Shown one piece after another: positions 23,101 to 33,425 of a DNA stretch of 64,000 bases. The notes beneath the pieces are model-generated. The model was not told where the DNA came from. It saw only the letters and a list, made by a program, of their open reading frames with translations, and searched no databases. The stretch is taken from NCBI GenBank assembly GCA_002914845.1, contig JXTC01000011.1:1870854-1934853 (forward strand), given 5' to 3'. A program made the translations under genes and the position numbers. Source of the DNA: Trema orientale (Eukaryota > Streptophyta > Magnoliopsida > Rosales > Cannabaceae). Position 1 is the stretch's first letter. Every line of letters begins with the position of its first letter.

Positions 23101-23160
23101 TTATTTAATCTGAAAATTGAAAAAATTCTAATTTTACCCTCCCAAAAATTTGAGTTTTTA
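20136..23160. mobile_element. Unclassified composite repeat, LTR- or large MITE-like, split by a hAT MITE
   Basis: A gene-free block of about 3 kb that is less A+T-rich than its surroundings. Phrases such as ATCACGACCCAAAACTCGGG, GTGAGCATAAAATGCTCAGT and GCGACCTTGGTGATCAAGAG (minus strand) resemble long noncoding repeats, probably non-autonomous LTR-type, common in dicot intergenic DNA. A strongly GC-rich part at 22750-22880 (GGCGGCGGCGACCGGAGACA) resumes the block after the hAT MITE at 22008-22733. Short open frames at 20923-21108 and 22717-23040 match nothing. The left edge (20146-20215) is an inverted match to 24440-24510. Assignment to a class is inference. Confidence 0.4.
22008..22733. 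mobile_element. hAT-type MITE, copy 2 (726 bp), perfect 8-bp TSD
   Basis: Begins TAGGGGTGGCAATT and ends AATTGCCACCCCTA, a clean hAT-type inverted repeat. It is flanked by the identical 8-mer AATGGAGT at 22000-22007 and 22734-22741. Nearly identical to 5686-6410 throughout. Noncoding: it must have been moved by a transposase encoded elsewhere. Perfect duplications and high similarity suggest fairly recent activity. Confidence 0.92.
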
Positions 23161-23169
23161 TAATAATTT

Positions 23170-24036
23170 ACTGAAATCCCCTAATATTTGTTCTGTTAGA
23201 AAAGAAATGTGGTTCTCTTAATTATTTTTTACGGTTAAGTTTCAATTCTTTTGTTTGTGGTTTCTAGGTCCTCATTCTTAAAAATTTTGTTTCACTTTAA
23301 TCTCTTTTAATCTTTTTTGTCCAATAATGTCATTAATTAGTATTTGCCAAAAACGTGCTCAACCCAGTAGAGTAAAATTGGAAACAAATGGAAAATATTA
23401 TTTTTAAAACAAAAAAGAAAAAAAGGAATTAGGTTATCCTTTTCGTTCAATCTGGAGATAAGAAATTGGAAAATTTTATATGGTTTCCAATATAAATCTA
23501 CTTTGGTCCAAGTATTCATATATTCTAGAAGAGAGCTATATCAATATTTGCCAATTTTATGAGACATATATTACCAATTTTATGTTTTGTCATTCTAATT
23601 TTCTGAGACATATATTATCAATTTTATGGGATATCTATTGTCAAAATTTTATATGGTTCTATTGTGGATTTAATTTGATCCAAATATTCATATACTTCTC
23701 TTCTAGACATATGAATATTTGGACTAAAGTAGATCTATATTGAAACCATATAAAATATTCTAATTTTTTACCTCAGTCCTGAACGAAAATGATAACCTAA
23801 TTTTTTAAAAAAATAATAATAATAATTTTCCTTTGTTTCTAATTTTACCCCTAATGAGATGAGTACATTTTAGGTAAGTGTTAATTAACAGCAATTTTGG
23901 ATAGAAAATATTAAAATAGATTCACGTGAAATAAAAATATAAAAATAAGGACCTAAAAGTCACGAATAAAAGAAGGGAGAATTAACCGTAAAAAAAAAAA
24001 AAAACTAATAGAAACGTCTTTATTTTTTAACAGAAC
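23170..24036. repeat. Large foldback (inverted repeat), arms about 300-350 bp
   Basis: The left arm (about 23195-23530) and right arm (about 23695-24036) are inverted copies with substitutions and indels. For example, left ACGGTTAAGTTTCAATTC, TTTCTAGGTCCTCATTC and TTAGGTTATCCTTTTCGTTC pair with right-arm minus-strand ACGGTTAATTCTCCCTTC, TTTTAGGTCCTTATTT and TTAGGTTATCATTTTCGTTC. Both arms end outward with a TTCTGTTA word. The loop (about 23530-23690) holds smaller repeats of ATTTTATGAGACATATATTA. Noncoding; either a foldback transposon or two inverted copies of one repeat. Confidence 0.65.
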
Positions 24037-24039
24037 TAA

Positions 24040-24408
24040 GGGATAATTGCAAAAAAATACTCTAAAGTTTGGGTGTTCTGCAATTTAAATCCTAAAGTTT
24101 GGACTCTACAAAATAATACCCTGAGATTAAGAATTTCTGAAAATTAATACTCTAAGTTGACTTTTTGAATAATTTTAACTAATAAAATATAATAATATCC
24201 TCAAAATTAAGATGAATAATATGGATCAATCTAGTTTTAACGGAGGATATTATTATTTTTTTGTTCTTAAAATTGGTCAAAAAATCTGTCCAAGGTATTA
24301 ATTTTCAGGAATTCTTAATCTCAGTATATTATTTTGCAGAGTCTGAACTTCAGAATTTAAATTACAAAACACCCAAATCTCAAGGTTTTTTTTTTTTACA
24401 GTTATCCC
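24040..24408. mobile_element. Mutator-like MITE family M1, copy 2 (369 bp)
   Basis: Starts GGGATAATTGCAAAAAAATA and ends TTTTACAGTTATCCC, with long inverted arms meeting in the middle. Flanked by CAGAACTAA (24031-24039) and CAGAAATAA (24409-24417), a 9-bp duplication with one mismatch. It abuts the right end of the foldback at 23170-24036, so it inserted into that older repeat. Confidence 0.8.
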
Positions 24409-24595
24409 CAGAAATAATATTAAGGGATTTCAAAGGTTTTTATTCTAAAAAATTAAGTTCAACATTAATTTTACTAAATTGTTCCGAGTTCAAGAGTTTC
24501 TGTATTAAAAATTCTAAAAAATAATAATAGTAATTAAGATTTTAAGAGAAATAAATGAAATCTAAAATAGCCTAGGAACATGAAACGCTATTGTT

Positions 24596-24870
24596 TAAGA
24601 TTTTAGCCACTGTTGAGGAACACTTGAGGGAAAATAATGGCCAGTTATCAGGGTTATAATTAAATTTCAAAGGAAATATTTGTTTTACCTCAATGCCAAC
24701 TGCCAACGCCGCTCTAAGACTATCGATTTTTCCGTAAGGCTAACTAAGTTGGGAAAATTACATAAGCAGCTGAGCTATGTATATATATAACATATAAAAC
24801 CCTTTTATTTTTTGAAAAATTATATTAAACTATTGAGGAGTGTTAAATGCAACATCTTTTTCTCATTTGA
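24596..24870. repeat. Diverged segment shared with 9123-9420
   Basis: Homologous to 9123-9420 in the same orientation, including AGCCACTGTTGAGGAACA, CCGCTCTAAGACTATCGAT and AACCCTTTTATTTTTTGAAA. Noncoding. It lies downstream of RPB5-like copy 2. Confidence 0.6.
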
Positions 24871-25535
24871 CATATGTACTAGCTAATTCATACGTCGGGC
24901 GGTGTGAGGAGAACATGGAAAATAGAATTTGCCTTAGCATTCGTGTTATGAAAATATCCTTAAATATTTTTTGCCTAATTAATTGGGAAAAGTATATCAT
25001 AACTTTGCCATCTCCGCCCAACTCTTTCATTATTTTCTTGTCCTTTGATTTAAAAAACTAGGTTTTTTGTTTCTTTTTTGTTTTTTTGGCTTGATTTTGT
25101 CCATTGCATCCACATTTTGCAAAAATTTTGTTCTTTAGCAAAATTCTATTTTTCAACTACTATAATAAAATGGTCGGAATATTGATTTTAGTAACAAACT
25201 GACCGGAATATCAACATACACTCATAATAGAAAATTGAAATACTGATACATCCATGCATGAAATTCATATACTACTCAATATAAGGCTGATATAATAATA
25301 AAAACAACCATTTAGCAAAAAGATAATAAAAAAAGCCCCCTTTTACAATTAATTGACAANNNNNNNNNNNNNTGAGATTAGTCATAAGCTAAGATTTCTC
25401 TTTAGTCCTTTAGAGAATTAGTTATCATGCAAGTAAAATTTGAACCATAAGACAAGAATAGATGAGTTTAAAAGAAAACACCTCACTCCTGTCTTAACAC
25501 GAGAATTTCGTTCCATTAATTACATGTAAAATCAA
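24871..25535. other. 3' flank of RPB5-like copy 2, with an assembly gap
   Basis: A+T-rich noncoding DNA. A run of 13 Ns at 25360-25372 marks unresolved sequence, so the true length here is uncertain. The 150 bases before the stop codon at 25536 probably form the 3' UTR of the gene. Confidence 0.5.
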
Positions 25536-27746
25536 TTATACAACACATCTATAGATCACATATTGGCCAGCAGTCTCACTGGGCCGGGTTATCTTCACAA
25601 CTTGTCCACGCGTCATCCCGTAGAATTTTGCAACCGGGTCATTCACTTGAATCCGAGGAAGCTGATCCGTAACATGCACCCAAAGCATTGACAAAAAAAC
25701 GAAATATAGGAAACATTAGACATTTATAACAGAATTTATACCATTTTTTCCCTGTTTTTACAATATATATATATATATGCATGTATATGCATCCATTTGT
25801 CTATGTTTAACCTTCCACCCAAATCAATTTCAAAGAGAGAGTTTAGCTGTTAACATTGTTAGTTAATAGATTATAAAAACCTAGCGTTAGCTTGGATTTA
25901 TATTACTTTACAAAATGGAATAAATACACAAATATGTGTACAGCGTAGTTTACAAAATTAACAACGTTCAATATTAAAAAATGTTCACCAAAAAGTAAAT
26001 GAATGGAAGTATTACACGATATGAGGGCATTATAAAACACTCATAAGTGATTTTATGGAATAAATTATAAATCATACAAAGGTGATCACTAATTCAGTTT
26101 TATAAGTGGATTTCACGTTTCTGTTTCTATTAGCATAAGTATCTCTTTCCATTAGCATAAGTAGCTCTTATAAATGCTCATTGATCTATATACAATGTAC
26201 AAAATATTAATCAAGAACAGTAATATGGGATACCTCACGTGATGTTATGCACAATAACTAATTAGGTGTGTGACTTACATACATATTTAAAATTAAGAGA
26301 CCTACTTACGTTAGTATGTAGCACACCACATATACCCTTTAGTATTTTGCATTAATCGACTAATTTTTCAACCATTTAGATCTTGTTAAAAGTTAAAAGC
26401 AACATTAACTTTGTACAGTGCTGACCTGTGATTGTTTGACCCTATACTTCTCCAACAAAGCCTTCTTTTGCTCGTCTGTGAGAACCTGATGCTTGGGAAC
26501 AAGAACATGCTCTGTCACGTTAAACAACAGTTCTTCTTCCTGTGTCAGAACAAGATAAAAAGGAAACATTAATATAAGATCTTCTATCTAGGTTCAAAAA
26601 TACTTCAAACTATAATAAAATGGGCCATGCATATTTATGTTTGAATAAAAGTGTGAAAATCTTGAACTAACTAAATGGAACATATGTTCATTCCATTATA
26701 TGGGATTTGTTTAGTAACACTTTCTTTTTTTTTTTTCGAAATAAAGTAAACGATTAAGATTTTCTTAAACAAAATTATTTAAAAATAAAAATATTACCAA
26801 ACAAGCCCATTATATTTGCCCGGACAAATGGTTCAAGGACAATGTTCATGATATTAATTAGATTTTGGGAACATAAACTTGGTCTAATAGACTAGTACTA
26901 ATGTCACATATGAGAGCAATAGTAATGTTCACCTGAAAAACCTCCAGGTTGAACTTTGGGAACTCTTCACATAGCTTACTAATAGCGGTACGAGCAAAAT
27001 TAGTCAATTTATTTTGAAGAACTATGATTGCTCTGTTAACTTTGTCTGACTTCATGCGATCGAAGAACTTTACGATCATAGCAACACCCACCTTTGGTTC
27101 CTCGGGAAAAAAAACATATATCTGGTACAAGAGAAAGAGAAAACATTCATTAGTTAATAAGTGTCCACCTAAATATATAGAATATGTTGTGAAAAATGGC
27201 ACCACATATTTATATTTGATTTCTGCGGTATAATCAATATAATCAGCTGCCTCAAAATAAACTATTTGATAAAAGATTTTAGAAGTGATTAGCTCATAAC
27301 CTAACCAATTTTCACAATAGTTTTAAGAAGCTAAAAAATCTGGCTTTTAACTTATGCTTCCACTATTAATTATTAAAAGATCTGACTTATATTTTACTTA
27401 CTGCATGCACAAACTATATATTTATATATACTATATTATTAATCTGTAAATCCATAAAAGGAATGAGTGTAAAGGGAATATAGATGAATAAGATATAATT
27501 CCCTTTCCTCATTCTCTTTTTATGTATTTATAATTCGTATGTTACCTGATCAGAGCTATCATTCCTCCTTGCTTTATTGATAATAAGATCTTTTCTGGTC
27601 ATGTTCTCACCATATTTCTCCATGAATTGTTGTTTAGTCATCTCAATCTCATAATCTGCAACTAAATAGTTTCGAGCCTTCAGCATTTCCATCAATGTTC
27701 TTCTTACACTGAAAAGCTTTGTAGTTTCAGCTTCATCCAATACCAT
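25536..27746 (-). CDS. RPB5-like RNA polymerase subunit, divergent copy 2 (209 aa)
   Basis: Second divergent RPB5 paralogue. Coding exons on the minus strand are 27746-27546, 27121-26933, 26539-26426 and 25661-25536, with GT-AG junctions at the same places and phases as the other two copies; the frame is open for 209 codons. Residues 1-130 form the N-terminal jaw (starts [12 protein letters not shown]; exon 2 starts [13 protein letters not shown]). Residues 131-209 form the RPB5_C assembly domain, with [11 protein letters not shown] and [16 protein letters not shown]. It is 3 codons longer in exon 2 than the canonical copy ([10 protein letters not shown] in place of STKFHLE). Substitutions in the assembly domain (VIYRCVV for [14 protein letters not shown] for KIIRPSE) suggest relaxed or altered constraint. 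It should still fold as an RPB5 and could join a polymerase. Whether it is expressed, and in which polymerase, cannot be told from sequence. Confidence 0.85.
26702..26807. mobile_element. Short hAT-like MITE in an intron (106 bp)
   Basis: Lies in the intron between coding exons 2 and 3 of RPB5-like copy 2. Ends GGGATTTGTTTAGTAACAC and, inverted, GGCTTGTTTGGTAATA match. Flanked by the 8-mer CATTATAT at 26694-26701 and 26808-26815, an hAT-sized target-site duplication. Noncoding. Confidence 0.7.
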
Positions 27747-28690
27747 CTTGCCCCTGCTAATTGTGAATCATATTATTTTGTTAATAGTTAAGAGTTTCGA
27801 AATTATATACGAATTATGTGCGTATAAATATATATTAATCTGCATATCCTGCAATATTAATTTTAACAGTATTACAAACAGAATTTGGTAAAATTAATTA
27901 ATCATAAACTTTCATATACATCTAGAAGCTGAACTATTTTTCCTCTACTTACTCGGATAAGGGAGGAGTAATATATAAGAGGGAATTGAACACACCAACA
28001 AAGTTCAAAATAACAACTATGTGCCCTAGCTCTATGGAGGAGTAATTATATATGCCCTAGCTCTATGGAGGAGTAATTATATATGCCCTAGCTATTTGGG
28101 TATGTCTAATTTTAGATAAGAAAAGAGTGTTAATTGACAAGTGATCAAAGCTTTATTATTTTCCAAATAACAAAAACACATATATACAGAGGGAAAAAAA
28201 AATCTCATAAATTTTCGTGTGTACTGTGTATCTATATGTAGATAGATGCATATGTGATTATGCATTATGTATTTCCCTCTCTAAATTATGCATTATGTAT
28301 TTCCTCTCTAAAGAAAAATTAGGAAAACAATTTTCAATTAGTGAGCAATTGCAAAAAGCATAAGGGAATTGACAATTATTTAAAAAAAAAAAAAAAAAAA
28401 ACCCAATTTAATCCACTGGCGAGTCAGCCATGCGATAATATGTGATTTGGAATGAGTTGATTTTTCAATATTTTTCAGTAAAAGAAAAATCCGTATTACG
28501 TTACAATTATTCCCTCACTAATTGCCAGATTTCCAAGTAAAAAGAAAGAAGAAGAAAATACTTGATCTAGCAAACGGAGTAGGGCGCAATTAAAGAATTT
28601 CGGGAGCGCAGAGGTGAGAAGCGGCAATTAAGGCTATTCACTACTATGCGATACGTAGCATTTATGTTTTACATGCTATATATATAAAGG
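27747..28690 (-). promoter_or_regulatory. 5' UTR intron, first exon and putative TATA of RPB5-like copy 2
   Basis: Acceptor AATTAGCAG precedes GGGCAAG and the ATG. The matching donor is GATCAA/GTATTT at 28562/28561, after a mixed-composition noncoding exon at about 28563-28650. Minus-strand TATATATA at about 28686-28678 could be the TATA box. The inferred 5' UTR intron (about 0.8 kb) contains a small tandem repeat at 28018-28095, built on CCCTAGCTCTATGGAGGAG. Confidence 0.45.
28018..28095. repeat. Short tandem repeat, 33-bp unit, about 2.4 copies
   Basis: CCCTAGCTCTATGGAGGAGT plus ATTATATATG is present twice and followed by a partial third copy (CCCTAGCTATTTGGG). It lies in the inferred 5' UTR intron of RPB5-like copy 2. 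Confidence 0.85.
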
Positions 28691-30726
28691 GGAAAGGGGG
28701 AAAAAGGAAACAGAAAAAGAGACATGCCTTTTTATTTTCAATATTTTTCTGTTTTTTCTTTTTTTTTTTTTTTTTGAAAGTGCCGAAAATTTCTCTTCTG
28801 CTTTAGCAAAATACCAATCTCGACCTTGTATTTTTAAGAATACAAAATATTGCATTAGTTATAATAAATTGCCATTTTCTACACTTTATTTTAATTATTA
28901 AATGTCCCTATCTTTTATTTATAGTAGTCATCAAAATGAGTGAGTTTAACCATTTTTACATTGGGAATATCAAATGTCAATATACCGCCCGAATTATTTA
29001 TTATTAGGTAAAGTCTTGCCCTTTAAATTATTTTTTGTTGCAAAAATTTCTTTTGTATCTGTAAATTTGTCATTCCGTCCAAATCCATGTATAATTTGAC
29101 AGAATTACTAACATGGCAAGTATTTTATCATCTTTAATCTATTGATTTATTTTTAAAATTAGATCAAATTAATTTAATTTTTTTAAAAAAATTAAATAAA
29201 AGTATTCTCTCTTCCCTATCATCATCTTCCCCATTCACGTTTCACCATCACTCTCGCTCGTCATCTTCCTAGTTTCATCAACGCCCAAAGAAGACAAATC
29301 TGAAATTATTTTTGCTTTCTTTCAATTTTGTGCACATTTAGAGGATTAAATGAACTTTTTCTTATATTCTGCTTGAACACAATATAATACTAAAACTAGG
29401 AATTATTATTATAAAAATATTAAGGGAAAAAAAAAAAAAAAGTTGACGGTCTCAACTCAGTTATTGGTGTACAAGAGAAGATTTGAAGAAAAACATACAT
29501 TATATATATATACATATGGATAGAGAAAAATCTTCTTTAGATCCGGGTTAGTGTTGGAAATTCTTTTATATAGAAATTAAATCCAATTCATAAAATGGCA
29601 TTCCGACTAATAACGATCCAAAAGAAATTGATGCCGGAGGGGACGAGCGTTTTGAACCACACTCAATCACAGAGGCGGATCGTCGGAACCATGGCAAAAC
29701 AATGGGGATGCTCATGGCTTCCCCTCCATATTGTGGAGGAAGGAGAGCGTGAAAGGGAGAAGAGAAAGAATAGAGAGAGAGAGAGAGAGAAAAAATCAAT
29801 TTTAAGTTTTTTTGTTAGATTCATTCATCTTTAAAAATAAATTTACATATTAAAATTATAAAATACTTGCCACATCAGCAATTACGTTTAAATTAAAGAC
29901 GGATTTGAATGCAAGGACAAATTTTGCAAGAAACGAATTATACAAAGAGAATTTTTGCAAAGAAAAATAGTTCAGGTGTAAAACTTATATATCCAATAAT
30001 TCAAGGTAAAACATACAAGGCCAAGGATACAATCCCTCATAGTGAATTTTGGGGACTGGTCACTCACAATTAATATCCCCATTAAAGGTAATAATAGAGA
30101 ATAAAAAAGCATGAGTTAGTTTTATCCAACATTCATAAATAGTCATGAGGCCAAAAATTAGAACTGGCTGAGAAGGGTTTTTTATTATTATTTTTTTATT
30201 TTTTGATCGTTAAGGAGGTTGCTGCATAAAAAAAAATAATATATTCATCCATAGAAAAAGGAAAAAAAAAGCTTCAAATTCTCTCAAAAAAAAAATTGTG
30301 CCTCTAAATTCTTCCCCAAATTCTTTGACCAAATCTTTAAAAAGTCTACAATAGATGAAATGATTAACCCATTCATTAAAGGAAAAAAAAAATGGATAAA
30401 CGATAAACGATGAAACCTATGAGATGAATGAATAGTGCACAATTTGCTAATATGATAAAATTATTAACAACATAATTTAATTATGATTTAATTTAATCAT
30501 TAGTTCTTCTTAATAAAAAGTTATTTTTAGGTTATGTTGTATTCTTTCTATAAAAATGTTACTCTATTGAGTCTTATTTTGTTACTTAAATAAGGTTCTT
30601 ATGTTACCTAAGAAAATACTAATGTTACATATCTTTTACTTTTTATATGGGTAGCTAGTCACCCAAGTTTATATTGTGGGACTATAGTCTAGCTCAACAT
30701 ACAATTTGTCCTTATATTAATATATA
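28691..30726. other. A+T-rich spacer, no gene seen
   Basis: Two kilobases of A+T-rich DNA with several homopolymer runs. A small patch at about 29590-29770 is less A+T-rich and open on both strands (minus-strand frame ending ...GMPFYELDLISI), but I recognise no family. A (GA)n run occurs near 29771-29790. Confidence 0.4.
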
Positions 30727-31080
30727 GGGATAATTACAAAAAAATACCCTGAAGTTTAGATGTTCTATAAATTAAACCCTGAAGTTTAGATTCTGCAAAA
30801 TAATACTCTGAGATTAAGAATTTCTAAAAATTAATACCCTGGACAGATTTTTTAACCAGTTTTAAGAACAAAAAACAATAATATCCTCCATTAAAACTAG
30901 ATTAATTTATATTATTCATCTTAATTTTAAGGATATTATTGTATTTTATCAGTTAAAAATCAACATAGGGTATTAATTTTCAGAAATTCGTAATCTCAGT
31001 GTATTATTTTGCAGAATCCAAACTTCAGAGTTTAAATTGCATAACATCCAAAGATGAGGATATTTTTTTACAGTTATCCC
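30727..31080. mobile_element. Mutator-like MITE family M1, copy 3 (354 bp)
   Basis: Starts GGGATAATTACAAAAAAATA and ends TTTTACAGTTATCCC. Flanked by TAATATATA (30718-30726) and TAATACATA (31081-31089), a 9-bp duplication with one mismatch. Arms pair along most of their length. Highly similar to the copy at 61717. Confidence 0.85.
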
Positions 31081-31195
31081 TAATACATATAAGTTTTTAT
31101 ATTTAATATATCTATCAGTTTTATATTAATGTATAATATATATAACTTTTATATTTGCTATACATGATATCAGATATAGTAAAATTAATATAAGG

Positions 31196-31345
31196 AGGCG
31201 GCTATAGTAGGGGCGCCCCCACGTAAGGCTCCTGTTTATACACCGTTTGATGGGAATCTGTGGGGAATCTGTTTATACACAGATTCCCATCAAACGGTGT
31301 ATAGACAGGGCCTTACGTAGGGACGCCCCTACTGTAGACGCGCCC
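31196..31345. mobile_element. GC-ended foldback MITE family F, copy 2 (near-perfect hairpin)
   Basis: About 150 bp whose two halves are close inverted copies. GTAGGGGCGCCCCCACGTAA, CCTGTTTATACACCGTTTGA and TGGGAATCTGTG on the left pair with the same words on the right, leaving a small loop. It is strikingly GC-rich against its A+T-rich surroundings. The decayed relative at 14257-14500 shares GGCGCGTCTACAGTA and downstream words. Noncoding; transcription would give a long hairpin RNA. Confidence 0.75.
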
Positions 31346-31794
31346 TATCCAAATATAAATATAGTTAAACTGATAAATTCAAAATTAATTTCTTATAAAA
31401 GAAAAAGGAAATTGCAGTAAAAGTACTTATTCTTAATCAAAATTTACACTTTAATATATATCTAATCATTTTTCTGATGGTAATAATACCTTCCATCCAA
31501 ATTTTATAGCAACCGTCAATTTCCTCTGTTAAGGGCCATATTAGAGGACACGTGTCGCTCGCTGAAGCATTATACCATTTTAAAATGTAAACAATTCATG
31601 AAAAATTAGGAAAATGAAATTAAATGAAAAAAAAAAGAAGAAGAAATGAGTTAAAAAAAAAAGGATTAACTGTAAATAAAATTAGATTAAAATAAAACAT
31701 ACATATCTTTTTTTTTTAATTCAAAACAAATATACTTTAGAACACCAACGATGTCTTTTTGTCATAAGAATACCCAAATCCCACTTTTAACCAT
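31346..31794. other. A+T-rich spacer, no gene seen
   Basis: Low-complexity A+T-rich DNA. Nothing recognisable. Confidence 0.5.
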
Positions 31795-31925
31795 GGATTC
31801 GCGGTTGCCCAAGAATGGAGTCTAATGCAGCTTTACAATCGGCGTCCGTGGAGATCCCCTTCCAACGGCAACAGGTCCCTTGCGTTCTACGAGAGAGCCT
31901 GAGCTACAAGACTAGATCTGGGCAA
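31795..31925 (-). pseudogene. Possible RNase H-like (RVT_3-type) retroelement fragment
   Basis: On the minus strand SSLVAQALS is followed, after a stop and a frame change, by WKGISTDADCKAALDSILGQ. The order resembles the plant RNase H-like domain (RVT_3) attached to many LINE reverse transcriptases, in which an acidic residue sits in a (S/T)D-DCK context. It is only about 40 codons long and already broken, so the family call is tentative. Confidence 0.3.
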
Positions 31926-33179
31926 CCAAAACTAATTTGAAAAAAGAAGCGATGAAAAAAAAAAAAAAAACCAGATCTAGGTAGATTATTAAAGAAGTGA
32001 GGAAGAAGAAAAAAAGGAATAGCAAAATGGGAAGCTTTAGTGTATCCATTAGAGCTTGAAACTACTAATTTTTCTAGTTTTTGTATTTAAAAAAAATGAT
32101 GCTAATGGGTTATGGGGATTACAATACTTCTTATTCTTCTTCTTTTTTCTTTCTTTTTGGAACTGTGATTTTGATGTAACTATGATGTGTTCTTTTTAGA
32201 CTTCATAAAAGTGATTGGAAGTGAGAAGCTATGTTCCAGCAGATTAATATCTTTGATAATGCAGAGTAAATAGTACAAAAAATGGGGAGTCAATTCTCAA
32301 CTCTTTTCAATTTAATCTCCTTTTCACCTTACAACACGAATCTACTCTCCTTGATTAACTTTTTGCTGAATTTGTGACGCTTCTACTAGGTGGAGATCTT
32401 ATAGATTCACTTCATGATTGCTTAGTTAGTGATGCTTTGATTGATTGTAAAATGCATTATTCTGGTTTAGGAGAGGAAGAGGAAAGGACGAACAAGATAG
32501 AAGAGAAAAGAGAAGATTAATGCGTATTAGATTTGTTTTAAAATAACCAGTAATTAATTTTTAGTTTAAATGTTTGAAGTGTTATTATTTATTTGTTTTA
32601 TCTTGGGAAGTGTAAATTTTAGTGTAATTTAATTTTTTTTAAAACTTCTTTCATTTTTTTATTTAATTTCATTTTTATTTCATTTCCTAATTTTCTATAA
32701 TTTTTTTATATTTTAAAAAATAACTTAGCACTTTAGAAAGCAACACGTGTACCATGAGATGAGGGAAAATTTGACAGTTGCAACAAATTTTTGACGGAAG
32801 GTATTATTGCCGTCAGAAAAAAAAAATTGTATATTAAAATGTAAATTTCGACTAAAAATAAGTACTTCTGCCGCAATTTCCCCTAAAAGAAAATTGACAT
32901 TTAAACGGCAAATTGGCTTTAGAGTCTCTTACTTTGCAAGTGACTAGCAAAACGACAAAATAATATAATTGACTAACAAATATTGGTTTCGACCAAAAGC
33001 AAAAAGATAAACGAGAACAAAACATCTGGAATTGAATATCTTCCAGTTCTAGATGAAATTAAAATCAAAACAACGATTTAACAATAAACCTCATCAAAAG
33101 TAATTCAACCACATATATACAAAAGCCCTTTTAATTGAATCGAAACTCTATCAAAGCACAAATAAGAACATCAGGAATA
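31926..33179. other. A+T-rich spacer, no gene seen
   Basis: Very A+T-rich with several A and T runs. No open frame of note and no recognised repeat ends. Confidence 0.5.
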
Positions 33180-33425
33180 TAATGAAATTAATCAAAATAA
33201 AGGAAGCCCATTTCCACAAGCTCTGGCAATGAGGGACATCTTGGAGTTTTCTGACGATGAGATCTGACAAAGATATCCCTTAACGAGGTTGGGTGAAGTG
33301 AAGGACCTTTTTATGTGGCTGCACTGGTGGGTTTCAAAGTGCATTAATCTGAAACCCACCATTTTGGGCGGAATTGAGGTAGCCCAAAAATGAGGGCAAA
33401 CGTTTACCATGGATATCACTTTCTT
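33180..33425. other. Mixed-composition island with a perfect-stem hairpin
   Basis: About 245 bp with higher G+C than its flanks. A minus-strand frame (33192-33419) is open for 75 codons, but the protein is not recognised. At 33327-33361 the sequence GGTGGGTTTCA is followed, 13 bases later, by its exact inverse complement, a strong 11-bp stem. It may be a relic of a gene or element. Confidence 0.3.

Noticed and set aside
23337..23743. Short open frames inside the large foldback
   Set aside because: They appear in mirrored form on both arms and are A+T-rich composition artefacts.
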